Source of the DNA: an uncultured Eubacterium sp.
GTDB lineage: Bacteria; Bacillota; Clostridia; Peptostreptococcales; Anaerovoracaceae
Reading direction: 5' to 3'
DNA: 14,573 nucleotides
NCBI GenBank assembly: GCA_937900695.1
Contig: CALCFD010000045.1
Coordinates: 1-14,573, forward strand
Position 1 is the first letter of the stretch; every line of letters begins with the position of its first letter. The notes beneath the pieces were generated by a model. That model had not been told where the DNA came from and ran no database searches. It saw only the letters and a program-made list of their open reading frames with translations. The position numbers and the translations under genes are program-made. Shown piece after piece: positions 1 through 6,448 of the stretch.

Positions 1-106
1 AATCCCTATAACATGGTTCATTAACTTGAAACTAAGTGAACGAAAAAGATCGAAAAGTACAGAGTTTCGTTCACGCCTCACGCCTCCACGCACCAAACAA
101 AACAAT
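1..106. other. Intergenic DNA downstream of ssrA with a 10-bp inverted repeat
   Basis: No coding region is visible. Positions 36-45 (gtgaacgaaa) and 65-74 (tttcgttcac) form a perfect 10-bp inverted repeat around a 19-nt spacer that contains a GTAC. On the minus strand the ssrA terminator leads into a G/T-rich stretch (about 75-105) before this dyad. The same layout (terminator, G/T-rich tract, GTAC-containing DNA) recurs after fba and after the ABC ATPase gene. The dyad has no adjacent T run, so it is probably not a terminator. Confidence 0.5.
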
Positions 107-143
107 AAAAAAAGTACTTATGACATAATTGTGTCATAAGTAC
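107..143 (-). terminator. Intrinsic terminator of ssrA
   Basis: Positions 114-125 and 132-143 are perfectly complementary (12 bp) around a 6-nt loop. On the minus strand the stem is followed at once by a run of seven T. It begins 6 nt beyond the encoded CCA end of the tmRNA, the place expected for the terminator of ssrA and of the leftward gene run. Confidence 0.93.
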
Positions 144-149
144 AAGCAA

Positions 150-510
150 TGGTGGAGGTGAGGGGAGTCGAACCCCTGTCCAAAAACATTTCCACAAGAA
201 CTTCTCCGAGCGCAGTCTTTGTTTGTTTAAATTCGCCTTGCCCGCTACTCAAAGACACGCTACGAGTAAGACTATCCTATTGTTCCCTTACGCTACTAGG
301 AGCTCACGCAAAGTTTTCCTGCATGATGACGCCAGACATCCAAGCCTGCAGGTGAGCAAGGGCTGACGCGCGGCTGCGAAATTAGGCAGCTAATGCGAAA
401 TTGTTGTTATTTTTAGCGTTTATATTTAACGTGCACATTTTAACGTAGCTAGTGCAGTCTACGGCTCGCTTATCCGGCTTCCACATCCCTGTCGAAACCA
501 TTACACCCCC
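150..510 (-). ncRNA. ssrA: Transfer-messenger RNA (tmRNA, SsrA)
   Basis: This is the ribosome-rescue RNA that acts with SmpB to release stalled ribosomes and tag the unfinished peptide for degradation. The 5' end (ggggguguaaugg on the minus strand) pairs with caccucc just before the encoded 3' ACCA, giving a 7-bp acceptor stem like E. coli ssrA. The T-arm reads gggguucgacucccc. The tag reading frame lies at 382-417. Length is about 361 nt, typical for a one-piece tmRNA. The 5' end is set by the stem; 511 adds one more G. It lies 17 nt after smpB and ends at a strong hairpin. A weak extended -10-like motif (tggtactct, about 517-525 minus) could give separate transcription, but processing from the smpB transcript is equally possible. 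Confidence 0.96.
382..417 (-). other. tmRNA proteolysis tag reading frame
   Basis: Read from the minus strand, codons from a GCU resume codon give A-K-N-N-N-N-F-A-L-A-A and then UAA. The ALAA ending is the classic degron recognised by ClpXP-type proteases. An upstream AAC codon is in frame, so the tag might begin one residue earlier; alanine as first residue is inferred from the usual resume codon. The run of four asparagines is distinctive. Confidence 0.85.
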
Positions 511-527
511 CAAAAGAGTACCAGCTA

Positions 528-989
528 TTAATACTGATCGCGGCGTATGGCCTTTTGCATGCGCCTATCGGCATCACGCTTAGCTATGTCGGCACGTTTG
601 TCATAGTTCTTTTTACCTTGACCGATACCGATTTGCATTTTAGCTAGGCCAGCTTCATTTATATAAACTTTTAAAGGTACTAAAGTTTTACCTTTAGTAG
701 TTATCAATGATTCTATTTTATTAATTTCTCTGCGATTTAGCAAGAGTTTTCTTTCACGAAGTGGGTCAACATTGAAAATATTTCCTTGTTCGTATGGGCT
801 AATATGCATACCTATGATAAACACCTCACCGTCACGCACCTTAGCATAACTTTCTTTGATGTTCACCTTGCCATTTCTCACTGACTTGATTTCTGTGCCA
901 GTAAGGATCATGCCAGCCTCATATGTATCTTCAATAAAGTAATCGTGTCTTGCTTTTTTGTTGTTTGCTACAAGCTTAATTTCCTTCAT
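528..989 (-). CDS. smpB: SsrA-binding protein SmpB
   Basis: SmpB is a small RNA-binding protein that binds the tRNA-like domain of tmRNA and brings it to stalled ribosomes. The 153 residues match the usual 150-160. The N-terminal KLVANNKKARHDYFI, the central GTEIKSVRNGKVNIKESYAKV and IGMHISPYEQGN segments, and the basic C-terminal tail (KRADIAKRDADRRMQKAIRR) are all characteristic; the tail is the part that enters the mRNA channel. The start is preceded by a taggaa ribosome-binding site lying inside the end of the upstream signal peptidase gene, whose stop is 1 nt away, so the two are surely co-transcribed. Its RNA partner ssrA follows 17 nt downstream. Confidence 0.97.
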   Translation of the reverse strand: MKEIKLVANNKKARHDYFIEDTYEAGMILTGTEIKSVRNGKVNIKESYAKVRDGEVFIIGMHISPYEQGNIFNVDPLRERKLLLNRREINKIESLITTKGKTLVPLKVYINEAGLAKMQIGIGQGKKNYDKRADIAKRDADRRMQKAIRRDQY

Positions 990-990
990 A

Positions 991-1488
991 TTACACCGTT
1001 CCTATTTTGTTAAATGGAAGTAATCTTACCATTACTTCGCCAGTTACATCATCAATGGTAACAGTACCAAAATATCTGCTGTCTGAGCTGTTTTCGCGGT
1101 TGTCGCCCATGACAAATATTTCGCCTTTTGGGATAATATAGTCAATATCGCCAGAGGTTATAGCACCGTTTTGGATGTAGTTTTCTGTTTGTTCTTCATT
1201 ATTAATATACACTTTGCCGTTTTTAATTTCAAGTTTATCTCCAGGAATGGCAATAACTCTTTTTATATATAGGTTTTTTGTGCCTGTACCTTCTTCGTGT
1301 GGAAATACCACTATGTCGCCACGTTCTGGTTTGCCAAAGTTGTAGGCCTGTTTGTTTATAAGTAGATAATCTTTATTTTCAAGAGTAGGCACCATAGAAC
1401 TACCCTTAACTATAATCGGCTTGATAAAAAAGCTTATACCAAGGACGATTACCAAGATTATAGCAATATCTTTTAAAAATTCTTTCAT
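991..1488 (-). CDS. lepB: Type I signal peptidase (first of two adjacent paralogues)
   Basis: Membrane-anchored serine protease that removes signal peptides from secreted proteins. The 165 residues hold one N-terminal membrane segment (about 7-22), then the catalytic serine in GSSMVPT (S31), the general-base lysine in YIKRVIAIPGD (K76), and the family boxes RGDIVVF and GDNRENSSDSRYFG. This single-anchor short form is the usual Gram-positive SipS/LepB type. The ribosome-binding site (gggagaa) lies about 10 nt before the ATG. It sits 44 nt after a second signal peptidase gene and 1 nt before smpB. The two paralogues differ strongly in sequence, so this is an old duplication and they may differ in substrate preference. 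Confidence 0.95.
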   Translation of the reverse strand: MKEFLKDIAIILVIVLGISFFIKPIIVKGSSMVPTLENKDYLLINKQAYNFGKPERGDIVVFPHEEGTGTKNLYIKRVIAIPGDKLEIKNGKVYINNEEQTENYIQNGAITSGDIDYIIPKGEIFVMGDNRENSSDSRYFGTVTIDDVTGEVMVRLLPFNKIGTV

Positions 1489-1532
1489 TCTTATTCTCCC
1501 AAATACTTAATAATATATTTTATTTAATAGTT

Positions 1533-2078
1533 TTATTTGATTATATCAAAATTCTTAAATGGATATATTCGTACAAAAGCTTTACCTATGATTTTATCTT
1601 CATCAATTGGACCAAACTGTCTGCTGTCGATGCTTACTTCTCGATGATCTCCTAAGACAAAAACTTGGCCTTTAGGTACAACAAAGTTGTATATTTCACC
1701 AGGGCATTGTTTATAGATATATTTTTCCTTTACTTCATAACCATTTCTAAATAATTTATCATTGTTAATAGTTATGATATCGCCTTCAACGCCGATAATT
1801 CTTTTAATTAGGTTGATATCTTTTTTATCGTTTTTTTCTATATCGCTTTTAAATACTACAATATCGCCATATTTAGGCTTTTGATATAGGAGTTTGTTTA
1901 AAAGTAAATAGTCTCCATCGTTTATTGTAGGTTGCATGCTATGTTCTTTTACCATGGTTGGACTTACGAAAATTAAAACTACGCAAGTGATAACAAGGGC
2001 GATTATAAGCTCTTTAAATATATCTTTAAATTTTATTGTTTTATCCTTTTTATTTTTAGTATATTTATCAGCTCTCAT
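1533..2078 (-). CDS. lepB: Type I signal peptidase (second paralogue)
   Basis: Second single-anchor signal peptidase, 181 residues with the start chosen here. The N-terminus is very basic (RADKYTKNKKDKTIKFKD), followed by a membrane segment (about 24-39), the catalytic serine in EHSMQPT (S47), the catalytic lysine in LIKRIIGVEGD (K92), then YGDIVVF and a GDHREVSIDSRQFG box in which His replaces the usual Asn. A longer reading frame opens at 2147, but it would overlap the upstream pseudouridine synthase gene by 68 nt. The ATG at 2078 lies 1 nt after that gene's stop, with an AAGGA site about 10 nt before, so I prefer it. Probably translated by coupling to the gene upstream. Confidence 0.92.
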   Translation of the reverse strand: MRADKYTKNKKDKTIKFKDIFKELIIALVITCVVLIFVSPTMVKEHSMQPTINDGDYLLLNKLLYQKPKYGDIVVFKSDIEKNDKKDINLIKRIIGVEGDIITINNDKLFRNGYEVKEKYIYKQCPGEIYNFVVPKGQVFVLGDHREVSIDSRQFGPIDEDKIIGKAFVRIYPFKNFDIIK

Positions 2079-2079
2079 T

Positions 2080-3015
2080 TTAAAATATATCCTTAACGAT
2101 TTTATCAAAATTTGGCGGTAATGGACATGTAATTTCTTTGCCTTCAATAATAAGTTTATAGGCGTGGAGTAACTGGGTTGTTAAACCATATTTGTTTTTT
2201 ATAATTTTATTGACCTTAGGGTTACCATATTTTACATCGCCGATAATAGGAAATCCATGATGGCTTAGATGCGCTCTAATTTGGTGAGTTCTACCTGTTA
2301 CAAGTTCAACTTCAACTAAAGTGTAACCATTTTTTACCTTAATAGGTCTTGCGATAGTTTCGATTTGCTTACCTAAAGCAGCATCTTCATCTCGAACAGT
2401 TACTGTGTTAGTTTTGCTATCTTTTTCTAAAGTTCCCTTAAGCTCGATAGGATTTTTCATCTCGCCGGCAACAATAGTTAAATAGTACTTGCTGATTAAA
2501 TCTCTGTCTTTAATCATCTTATTAAGTTTTTTTAGAGCATCTGCATTTTTACCAAAAATCACCATACCTGTTGTATTTCTATCAAGTCTATTTACAGGGC
2601 TAGGAGCAAAGGTACGTTCTTTGGCAGGAATGTACTCTTCAGTGCTTATAAGATAGTTGATTACCTGATTTGCTAAATGATTCTTTTTTTCTCTGCTATC
2701 TCCATGGGTCAAAAGTCCAAAAGGTTTAGAGACTATAATCATATCATCATCTTCATAGATAACCTTAAATTGCTTTGTTACTTTGATTACTTTTTTTTGT
2801 TCTCTTAGGCTGTCAAATACTTCATCCTTTAAATAAAAGCTAAGCTTATCGCCTTCGTTGACAATGGTATTTTCCTTACCTCGTTTTCCATTGACTTTTA
2901 AATCTTTTCTAATTATTTTATAAATTTGGCTTAGACTTGCTTTTTTAAAGAATTTTTTTAAAAACCTATCTAATCTTTGATTACTATCATTTCTTTCAAT
3001 TACTATTTCTATCAT
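2080..3015 (-). CDS. RluA-family pseudouridine synthase with S4 domain
   Basis: Isomerises specific uridines in rRNA (or tRNA) to pseudouridine. The 311 residues hold an N-terminal S4 RNA-binding domain (about 14-62, with QRLDRFLKK and LKVNGKRG) and the RluA catalytic core: VSKPFGLLTHG, the RLDRNTTG motif with catalytic aspartate D145, and TGRTHQIRAHL near the C-terminus. This arrangement fits the RluC/RluD type; the target site cannot be told from sequence, so no symbol is given. A longer frame reaches 3054, but those extra 13 residues are Cys-rich and unlike the family. A TATAAT box lies 7 nt before the ATG at 3015, which supports this start. First gene of the leftward run that ends in ssrA. 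Confidence 0.92.
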   Translation of the reverse strand: MIEIVIERNDSNQRLDRFLKKFFKKASLSQIYKIIRKDLKVNGKRGKENTIVNEGDKLSFYLKDEVFDSLREQKKVIKVTKQFKVIYEDDDMIIVSKPFGLLTHGDSREKKNHLANQVINYLISTEEYIPAKERTFAPSPVNRLDRNTTGMVIFGKNADALKKLNKMIKDRDLISKYYLTIVAGEMKNPIELKGTLEKDSKTNTVTVRDEDAALGKQIETIARPIKVKNGYTLVEVELVTGRTHQIRAHLSHHGFPIIGDVKYGNPKVNKIIKNKYGLTTQLLHAYKLIIEGKEITCPLPPNFDKIVKDIF

Positions 3016-3022
3016 AACTATT

Positions 3023-3028
3023 ATTATA
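3023..3028 (-). promoter_or_regulatory. Candidate -10 box, possibly leaderless, for the pseudouridine synthase gene
   Basis: The minus strand reads TATAAT here, then seven bases, then the ATG at 3015. No Shine-Dalgarno site is visible and no good -35 hexamer is found 16-18 nt upstream. If this is the real -10, transcription would begin at or next to the start codon. AT-rich intergenic DNA easily yields such hexamers by chance. Confidence 0.4.
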
Positions 3029-3101
3029 CAACAATTTTCACATAAATAATACATCTAAAAAAATAATAATTGATAGAAAGAAAAGAGGATTTATGGTATT
3101 A

Positions 3102-3107
3102 TATAAT
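3102..3107 (+). promoter_or_regulatory. Candidate -10 box for the small membrane protein and fba
   Basis: A perfect TATAAT lies 21 nt before the first ATG, leaving room for the gaaggagag ribosome-binding site (about 3113-3123). A TTGATA at 3070-3075 is too far away for a standard spacing, so the -35 is unclear. The divergent candidate -10 of the minus-strand run lies about 75 bp away. Confidence 0.45.
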
Positions 3108-3128
3108 AAGTGAAGAAGGAGAGATATA

Positions 3129-3326
3129 ATGGAACGTTTTAAGGATTTTTTATACAATAAAAATGATATTATCGTCGCTTTGGTAATTCTTATAGTTGCA
3201 CTTTCTATTATTGCATTTAGAATTGTAGCTATTATGGATTATCCAAAGACTTTGGCTGCAGAACAGGCTGAAAAGGTACAGACAGTTCAGCAGGAAGAAG
3301 ATAATAGCTCAAAAGATGACAAATAA
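3129..3326 (+). CDS. Small single-pass membrane protein of unknown function
   Basis: A 65-residue protein I do not recognise by family. It has a charged N-terminus (MERFKDFLYNKND), one clear hydrophobic segment (about 14-36, IIVALVILIVALSIIAF and onward) and a polar, mostly acidic tail with a Gln/Glu-rich stretch (AEQAEKVQTVQQEED). The tail is probably outside the membrane on one side; orientation is not certain. Evidence that it is real: an excellent ribosome-binding site (gaaggagag), a candidate promoter just upstream, and only 29 nt to fba, which suggests co-transcription. No lipobox or cleavage site is visible. No catalytic motif is visible and no function is proposed. Confidence 0.8.
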   Translation: MERFKDFLYNKNDIIVALVILIVALSIIAFRIVAIMDYPKTLAAEQAEKVQTVQQEEDNSSKDDK

Positions 3327-3355
3327 TTATATTAAGTATTTAGTGGAGGTAAAAA

Positions 3356-4285
3356 ATGGCTTTTGTAACTTCAAAAGAAATGTTTGCTAAGGCACTTAAA
3401 AACGATTATGCAGTAGGTGCTTTTAATGTAAACAACATGGAAATTATTCAAGGAATTGTAGAGGCAGCTAAGGTAGAGCAGGCACCGCTTATTTTACAGG
3501 TTTCTGCAGGAGCTAGAAAATATGCTAAGCCAGCATATTTATTAAAGCTAGTTGAAGCAGCTATGCTTGATACAGATCTTGATATTTGTTTGCATCTAGA
3601 TCATGGTGAGGATTTTGAAATCTGTAAAAAATGTGTAGATGATGGGTTTACTTCTGTTATGATTGACGGTTCAAAACATCCATTTGAAGAAAATATAAAA
3701 CTTACAAAGGAAGTAGTTGAATATGCTCATGCTCATGGCGTTGTAGTTGAAGCAGAACTAGGTAAGCTTGCTGGAGTTGAGGATAATATTAAGGTTGATG
3801 CTAAAGCTGCAACTTATACAGATCCTGAAGAAGCTGCTGAATTTGTTGAAAAAACAGGTGTTGACTCACTTGCTATAGCAATTGGAACAAGTCATGGTGC
3901 GTATAAGTTCTCAGGAGATCCAAGTCTAGATTTTGAAAGACTAAAGAAAATACATGAACTTATTCCTAATACTCCACTTGTACTTCATGGTGCTTCAACT
4001 GTTCTTCCTGAATTTGTTGATAAGTGTAACCAGTATGGTGGAAATATTCCTGGAGCGAAGGGAGTTCCTGAAGAAATGATTACTGAAGCAGCTAAATATG
4101 GTATCTGTAAGGTTAATATTGATACAGATTTAAGACTTGCTATGACTGCTGAAGTTCGTAAGTTCTTACAGGAAAATCCATCAGAATTTGACCCAAGAAA
4201 ATACTTAGGTCCTGCTAGAGATGCTATTCAGGCAATGGTACAGCATAAGATTAAAAATGTTTTAAAGGCTTCAAACCAGAGATAA
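3356..4285 (+). CDS. fba: Class II fructose-bisphosphate aldolase
   Basis: Zinc-dependent glycolytic and gluconeogenic enzyme that interconverts fructose 1,6-bisphosphate with dihydroxyacetone phosphate and glyceraldehyde 3-phosphate in the cytoplasm. The 309 residues match the short Gram-positive FbaA type. Visible are the catalytic aspartate and first zinc histidine in HLDHGED (D82, H83), the glutamate of VEAELG (E134), the further zinc histidines of GTSHGAYKF (H180) and VLHGAS (H211), and the phosphate-binding NIDTDLR segment. A strong site (gtggaggta) precedes the ATG. The coding strand uses purine-rich, AT-ending codons like the rest of the window. It follows a small membrane protein gene by 29 nt and ends at a hairpin terminator. 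Confidence 0.97.
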   Translation: MAFVTSKEMFAKALKNDYAVGAFNVNNMEIIQGIVEAAKVEQAPLILQVSAGARKYAKPAYLLKLVEAAMLDTDLDICLHLDHGEDFEICKKCVDDGFTSVMIDGSKHPFEENIKLTKEVVEYAHAHGVVVEAELGKLAGVEDNIKVDAKAATYTDPEEAAEFVEKTGVDSLAIAIGTSHGAYKFSGDPSLDFERLKKIHELIPNTPLVLHGASTVLPEFVDKCNQYGGNIPGAKGVPEEMITEAAKYGICKVNIDTDLRLAMTAEVRKFLQENPSEFDPRKYLGPARDAIQAMVQHKIKNVLKASNQR

Positions 4286-4300
4286 TTTTATATTGATGAT

Positions 4301-4339
4301 AAAAAACAGATATGCCGAGGTGTGTGTCTGTTTTTTTTT
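4301..4339 (+). terminator. Intrinsic terminator of fba
   Basis: Positions 4301-4310 and 4327-4336 are complementary (10 bp, half of them A-T) around a 16-nt loop, and the right arm continues into a run of nine T. It begins 15 nt after the fba stop codon. Confidence 0.8.
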
Positions 4340-4515
4340 GGTTTTTGGAGGGTTGGTGCGTTTTTGTTGATGGTGTTTGCACTAGGGTTGCACCGGTTTA
4401 CTTTTTGTTACCGCTGTGTTTTTGTCATCGCCGTACTAACAACTCCAAATTTAGGAAAGCTAGTACGGCTAAGCGCTTTTAGGAGTACGAAGAACCTTGA
4501 AAAACGAAAGAGTTA
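4340..4515. other. Non-coding DNA after fba: G/T-rich tract, then GTAC-bounded segments
   Basis: Positions 4340-4430 are rich in G and T on the plus strand, with a short dyad (ggtgc near 4355, gcacc near 4391). From 4432 the DNA becomes GTAC-rich: cgtacta (about 4432) pairs with tagtacg (about 4461), and aggagtac (about 4480) is complementary to gtactcct at 4516. The latter competes with the hairpin that opens the repeat copy at 4516, so alternative folds are possible. An open frame across 4322-4516 has no plausible start site or protein-like composition. Confidence 0.6.
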
Positions 4516-4771
4516 GTACTCCTCACTCTAAATTAATCTTATAGTTTGGAAGTGAGGAGTACGATTTTTTTTAGTACACATTATTTTGTTCGTCTACCTC
4601 TCGGCGAGAGTACGAAGTTTTGCAAAATCAGGGAACTTTAGTTCTATAGCAATTGATAAGTAGCAAAGTTAACCCTTCACTGCAGTACTAATATTTCACA
4701 AAAGGGCAGTTTTTGTTCAGCTAGAGGCGTGTGGGAGTACCAAAAACTTGTATTTTGAGCATGTTTGTACA
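4516..4771 (+). repeat. Dispersed non-coding repeat, copy A
   Basis: This segment matches the inverse complement of 14335-14573 over about 240 bp with few gaps, roughly 70-75% by eye. The longest exact match is 28 bp (4618-4645 with 14460-14487). It opens with a perfect 12-bp hairpin, gtactcctcact (4516-4527) with agtgaggagtac (4551-4562). Further stems can be drawn: gggaacttt with aaagttaaccc (about 4631-4677), ctgc with gcag (about 4681-4710), ctctc with gagag (about 4598-4610), and ccaaaa with ttttg (about 4740-4758). Several boundaries carry GTAC. There is no open frame of useful length. It could be a structured RNA or a non-coding mobile element; I do not recognise the family. Confidence 0.85.
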
Positions 4772-4815
4772 TGCCGGCGCGGAAGACACAAAAGTCTCCG
4801 GTCAACATTACAAAC

Positions 4816-4858
4816 AAAAGCACCAAAACCTATAATTAAAAAAGGTTTTGGTGCTTTT
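4816..4858. terminator. Bidirectional terminator between repeat copy A and alaX
   Basis: Positions 4816-4830 and 4844-4858 are perfectly complementary (15 bp) around a 13-nt loop. Each arm ends in A or T runs, so it can work on either strand. It lies 6 nt beyond the alaX stop codon, so its main job is probably to end the alaX transcript on the minus strand. Confidence 0.9.
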
Positions 4859-4864
4859 TACTCA

Positions 4865-6064
4865 TTAACGCAAGTGCTTTTCTATTAAGTCTATATATGT
4901 ATCCATCATGTCGCGGCTTGGGAAAATTGCACGGGCATTGTTTTTATTGCCACCACCTTTACCATTATAAATGGAGGCATTTTCTTTAACTAGTTTGCCA
5001 CACTCTATAGTGCCATTTGAAAATAGTAGTAAGGTATTTGTGCTATCATCAGCGATAAGCAATAGCTTTTTAATTTTATCTATAAGAGGGCGACCGATAT
5101 TAAGAAGATCATCGACTAACATATCTTCGTATCTATAAAGAAGTACGTCTTCACAACCATTAAGAGCAGTATCAATCTCATCTTGACGAAGTTTTATAAT
5201 TGAATTTCTAAGCTTTGCATGAGTTTCCTTGAGCTCTTTGTATCGATCTTCTTGAGCATCTAGTTTTTTTATAAGGTCATGAGTTCCTGCAGAATATTTG
5301 TTGCCAATTTCCGTGATGATGTCATGTTTTGCATCAAAATCTACCATTGCACGTTTACCAGCTTCAAAATAAATTCTAAACATTCCTTTGTTTTTTTCAA
5401 CTTTATATATTTTTAAAAGGCCAACCTGTCCTGAGGTTGCGGGGTGAGTGCCACAGCAAGCTACACAATCTGAAGGATTGTTAATGTCACCTACGCAAAC
5501 AATAGTAATATCTTCTTCAATAGATAAAGCTTTACGAAGAGGTAAATTCTCGGCTTCTTTTTTACTATTGAAATGTCTAGTAATTACAGGTAGGTTTTGC
5601 CATATGGCTTCATTGGTACAATTTTCTATGTGCTGAGCCATTTGCCAAGTAACTTCAGTATATTTAGGATCTTCTTCAAGGCTTATATCTATAGTCATAT
5701 AATTATCACCCATATGAAAACCTCTATTAATGCCTCCATACTCTCTAAACCACATTCCTGACATAATATGTTCACCACAATGACGTTGCATATTATCAAA
5801 ACGATGAGCCCAGTTTATTTGACAGCATACTTTATCACCTATTTTAAAGTTATGGTCTTTTACTGTGTGAATGATTTCGTTTTTTATTTCTTGTACATCC
5901 TGTACATCAAAATTATTTATTGTTCCTTTATCGCTAGCTTGGCCACCGCCTTCTGGAAAGAACACAGTTTGGTCTAAAACTATTTTATCTTCATCGATTT
6001 TTAAAATCTCAGCATTACAACTGGATAAATATACATTTTCTGTGTATAATCTTTTAGTCTTCAT
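4865..6064 (-). CDS. alaX: Alanyl-tRNA editing protein AlaX, long form with DHHA1 domain
   Basis: Free-standing editing enzyme that hydrolyses mischarged Ser- or Gly-tRNA(Ala), derived from the editing part of alanyl-tRNA synthetase. The 399 residues contain FFPEGGGQASDKG (about 35-47), the zinc-binding HCGEH motif (H95, H99), the second zinc motif CCGTH (C203, H207), a helical linker (about 255-305) and a C-terminal DHHA1 domain with YNGKGGGNKNNA. The size and both domains fit the long (AlaX-L) type. The common HTAQH form of the first motif appears here as HCGEH. The start has a taggagtg site in front. It is a single gene on the minus strand, ending at the bidirectional terminator. No aminoacylation domain is present. 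Confidence 0.93.
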   Translation of the reverse strand: MKTKRLYTENVYLSSCNAEILKIDEDKIVLDQTVFFPEGGGQASDKGTINNFDVQDVQEIKNEIIHTVKDHNFKIGDKVCCQINWAHRFDNMQRHCGEHIMSGMWFREYGGINRGFHMGDNYMTIDISLEEDPKYTEVTWQMAQHIENCTNEAIWQNLPVITRHFNSKKEAENLPLRKALSIEEDITIVCVGDINNPSDCVACCGTHPATSGQVGLLKIYKVEKNKGMFRIYFEAGKRAMVDFDAKHDIITEIGNKYSAGTHDLIKKLDAQEDRYKELKETHAKLRNSIIKLRQDEIDTALNGCEDVLLYRYEDMLVDDLLNIGRPLIDKIKKLLLIADDSTNTLLLFSNGTIECGKLVKENASIYNGKGGGNKNNARAIFPSRDMMDTYIDLIEKHLR

Positions 6065-6181
6065 ACATTTACACTCCTAATACATTTTTTGTAAAATAGC
6101 CAGAATCGTTGAAATATTACATTTTAGCAATTTTTACCATGGAAAAATTCTGAAAATTTTACTACTTTACATAGATTTAAT

Positions 6182-6382
6182 AACATGTGCACAAAACGAA
6201 CAAAACTGTGGATAACTTTTTGTAATTTATTTCCAAACTCTCGTATAAACCTTGAAATTTACAAAAAATTTCTTGATGGAATTTTCCACAACTTCAGTGG
6301 TATCAAATTGTATACAATCTGTGATTTCTTGTGGAAAAACCGTAAAAGCCCTAAAATCATAGGAGTTTGTGTCTGTGGAATT
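6182..6382. other. DnaA-box-like cluster in AT-rich spacer
   Basis: The 384-bp gap between alaX and the next gene (6065-6448) shows no coding sequence I trust. It contains TTATCCACA, a perfect DnaA box, on the minus strand at 6207-6215, and two one-mismatch TTTTCCACA boxes, plus at 6282-6290 and minus at 6330-6338. A much weaker one lies at 6374-6382. The sequence between them is very AT-rich. No dnaA, dnaN, rpmH or gidA is in the window, so this is a candidate DnaA-binding cluster and not a called origin. Confidence 0.4.
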
Positions 6383-6405
6383 GTTTTTTTGCGACACGAA
6401 CAAAG

Positions 6406-6440
6406 GTTAACATAATCTTTTATGCATATTATGCGTTAAC
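6406..6440 (-). other. Dyad at the 3' end of the hypothetical gene
   Basis: gttaacataat (6406-6416) is complementary to attatgcgttaac (6428-6440) with a small bulge. It lies 9 nt beyond the stop codon of the minus-strand gene at 6449-7627. There is no T run directly after the stem on the minus strand, so it may be a weak terminator or a 3'-end stability hairpin. Confidence 0.45.
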
Positions 6441-6448
6441 AATTTAAC

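Noticed and set aside
36..74. 10-bp dyad as a second ssrA terminator
   Set aside because: There is no T run directly after the stem on either strand, and a strong terminator already stands at 107-143.
149..355. Open frame over the tmRNA gene on the plus strand
   Set aside because: It lies antisense to ssrA and its translation is simply the complement of the conserved tmRNA sequence; no ribosome-binding site.
2079..2147. Longer start for the second signal peptidase
   Set aside because: It would overlap the pseudouridine synthase gene by 68 nt, and a well-placed AAGGA site supports the ATG at 2078.
4322..4516. 64-residue open frame after fba
   Set aside because: It starts inside the fba terminator, lacks a ribosome-binding site, is low in complexity at the start, and runs through G/T-rich and GTAC-rich non-coding DNA.
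4516..4771. CRISPR array or known insertion sequence as explanation for the repeats
   Set aside because: There is no regular repeat-spacer pattern, no transposase frame and no recognisable terminal inverted repeats flanking both copies.
6185..6415. 76-residue open frame in the alaX upstream spacer
   Set aside because: No ribosome-binding site, no protein-like family features, and it coincides with the DnaA-box-like cluster.
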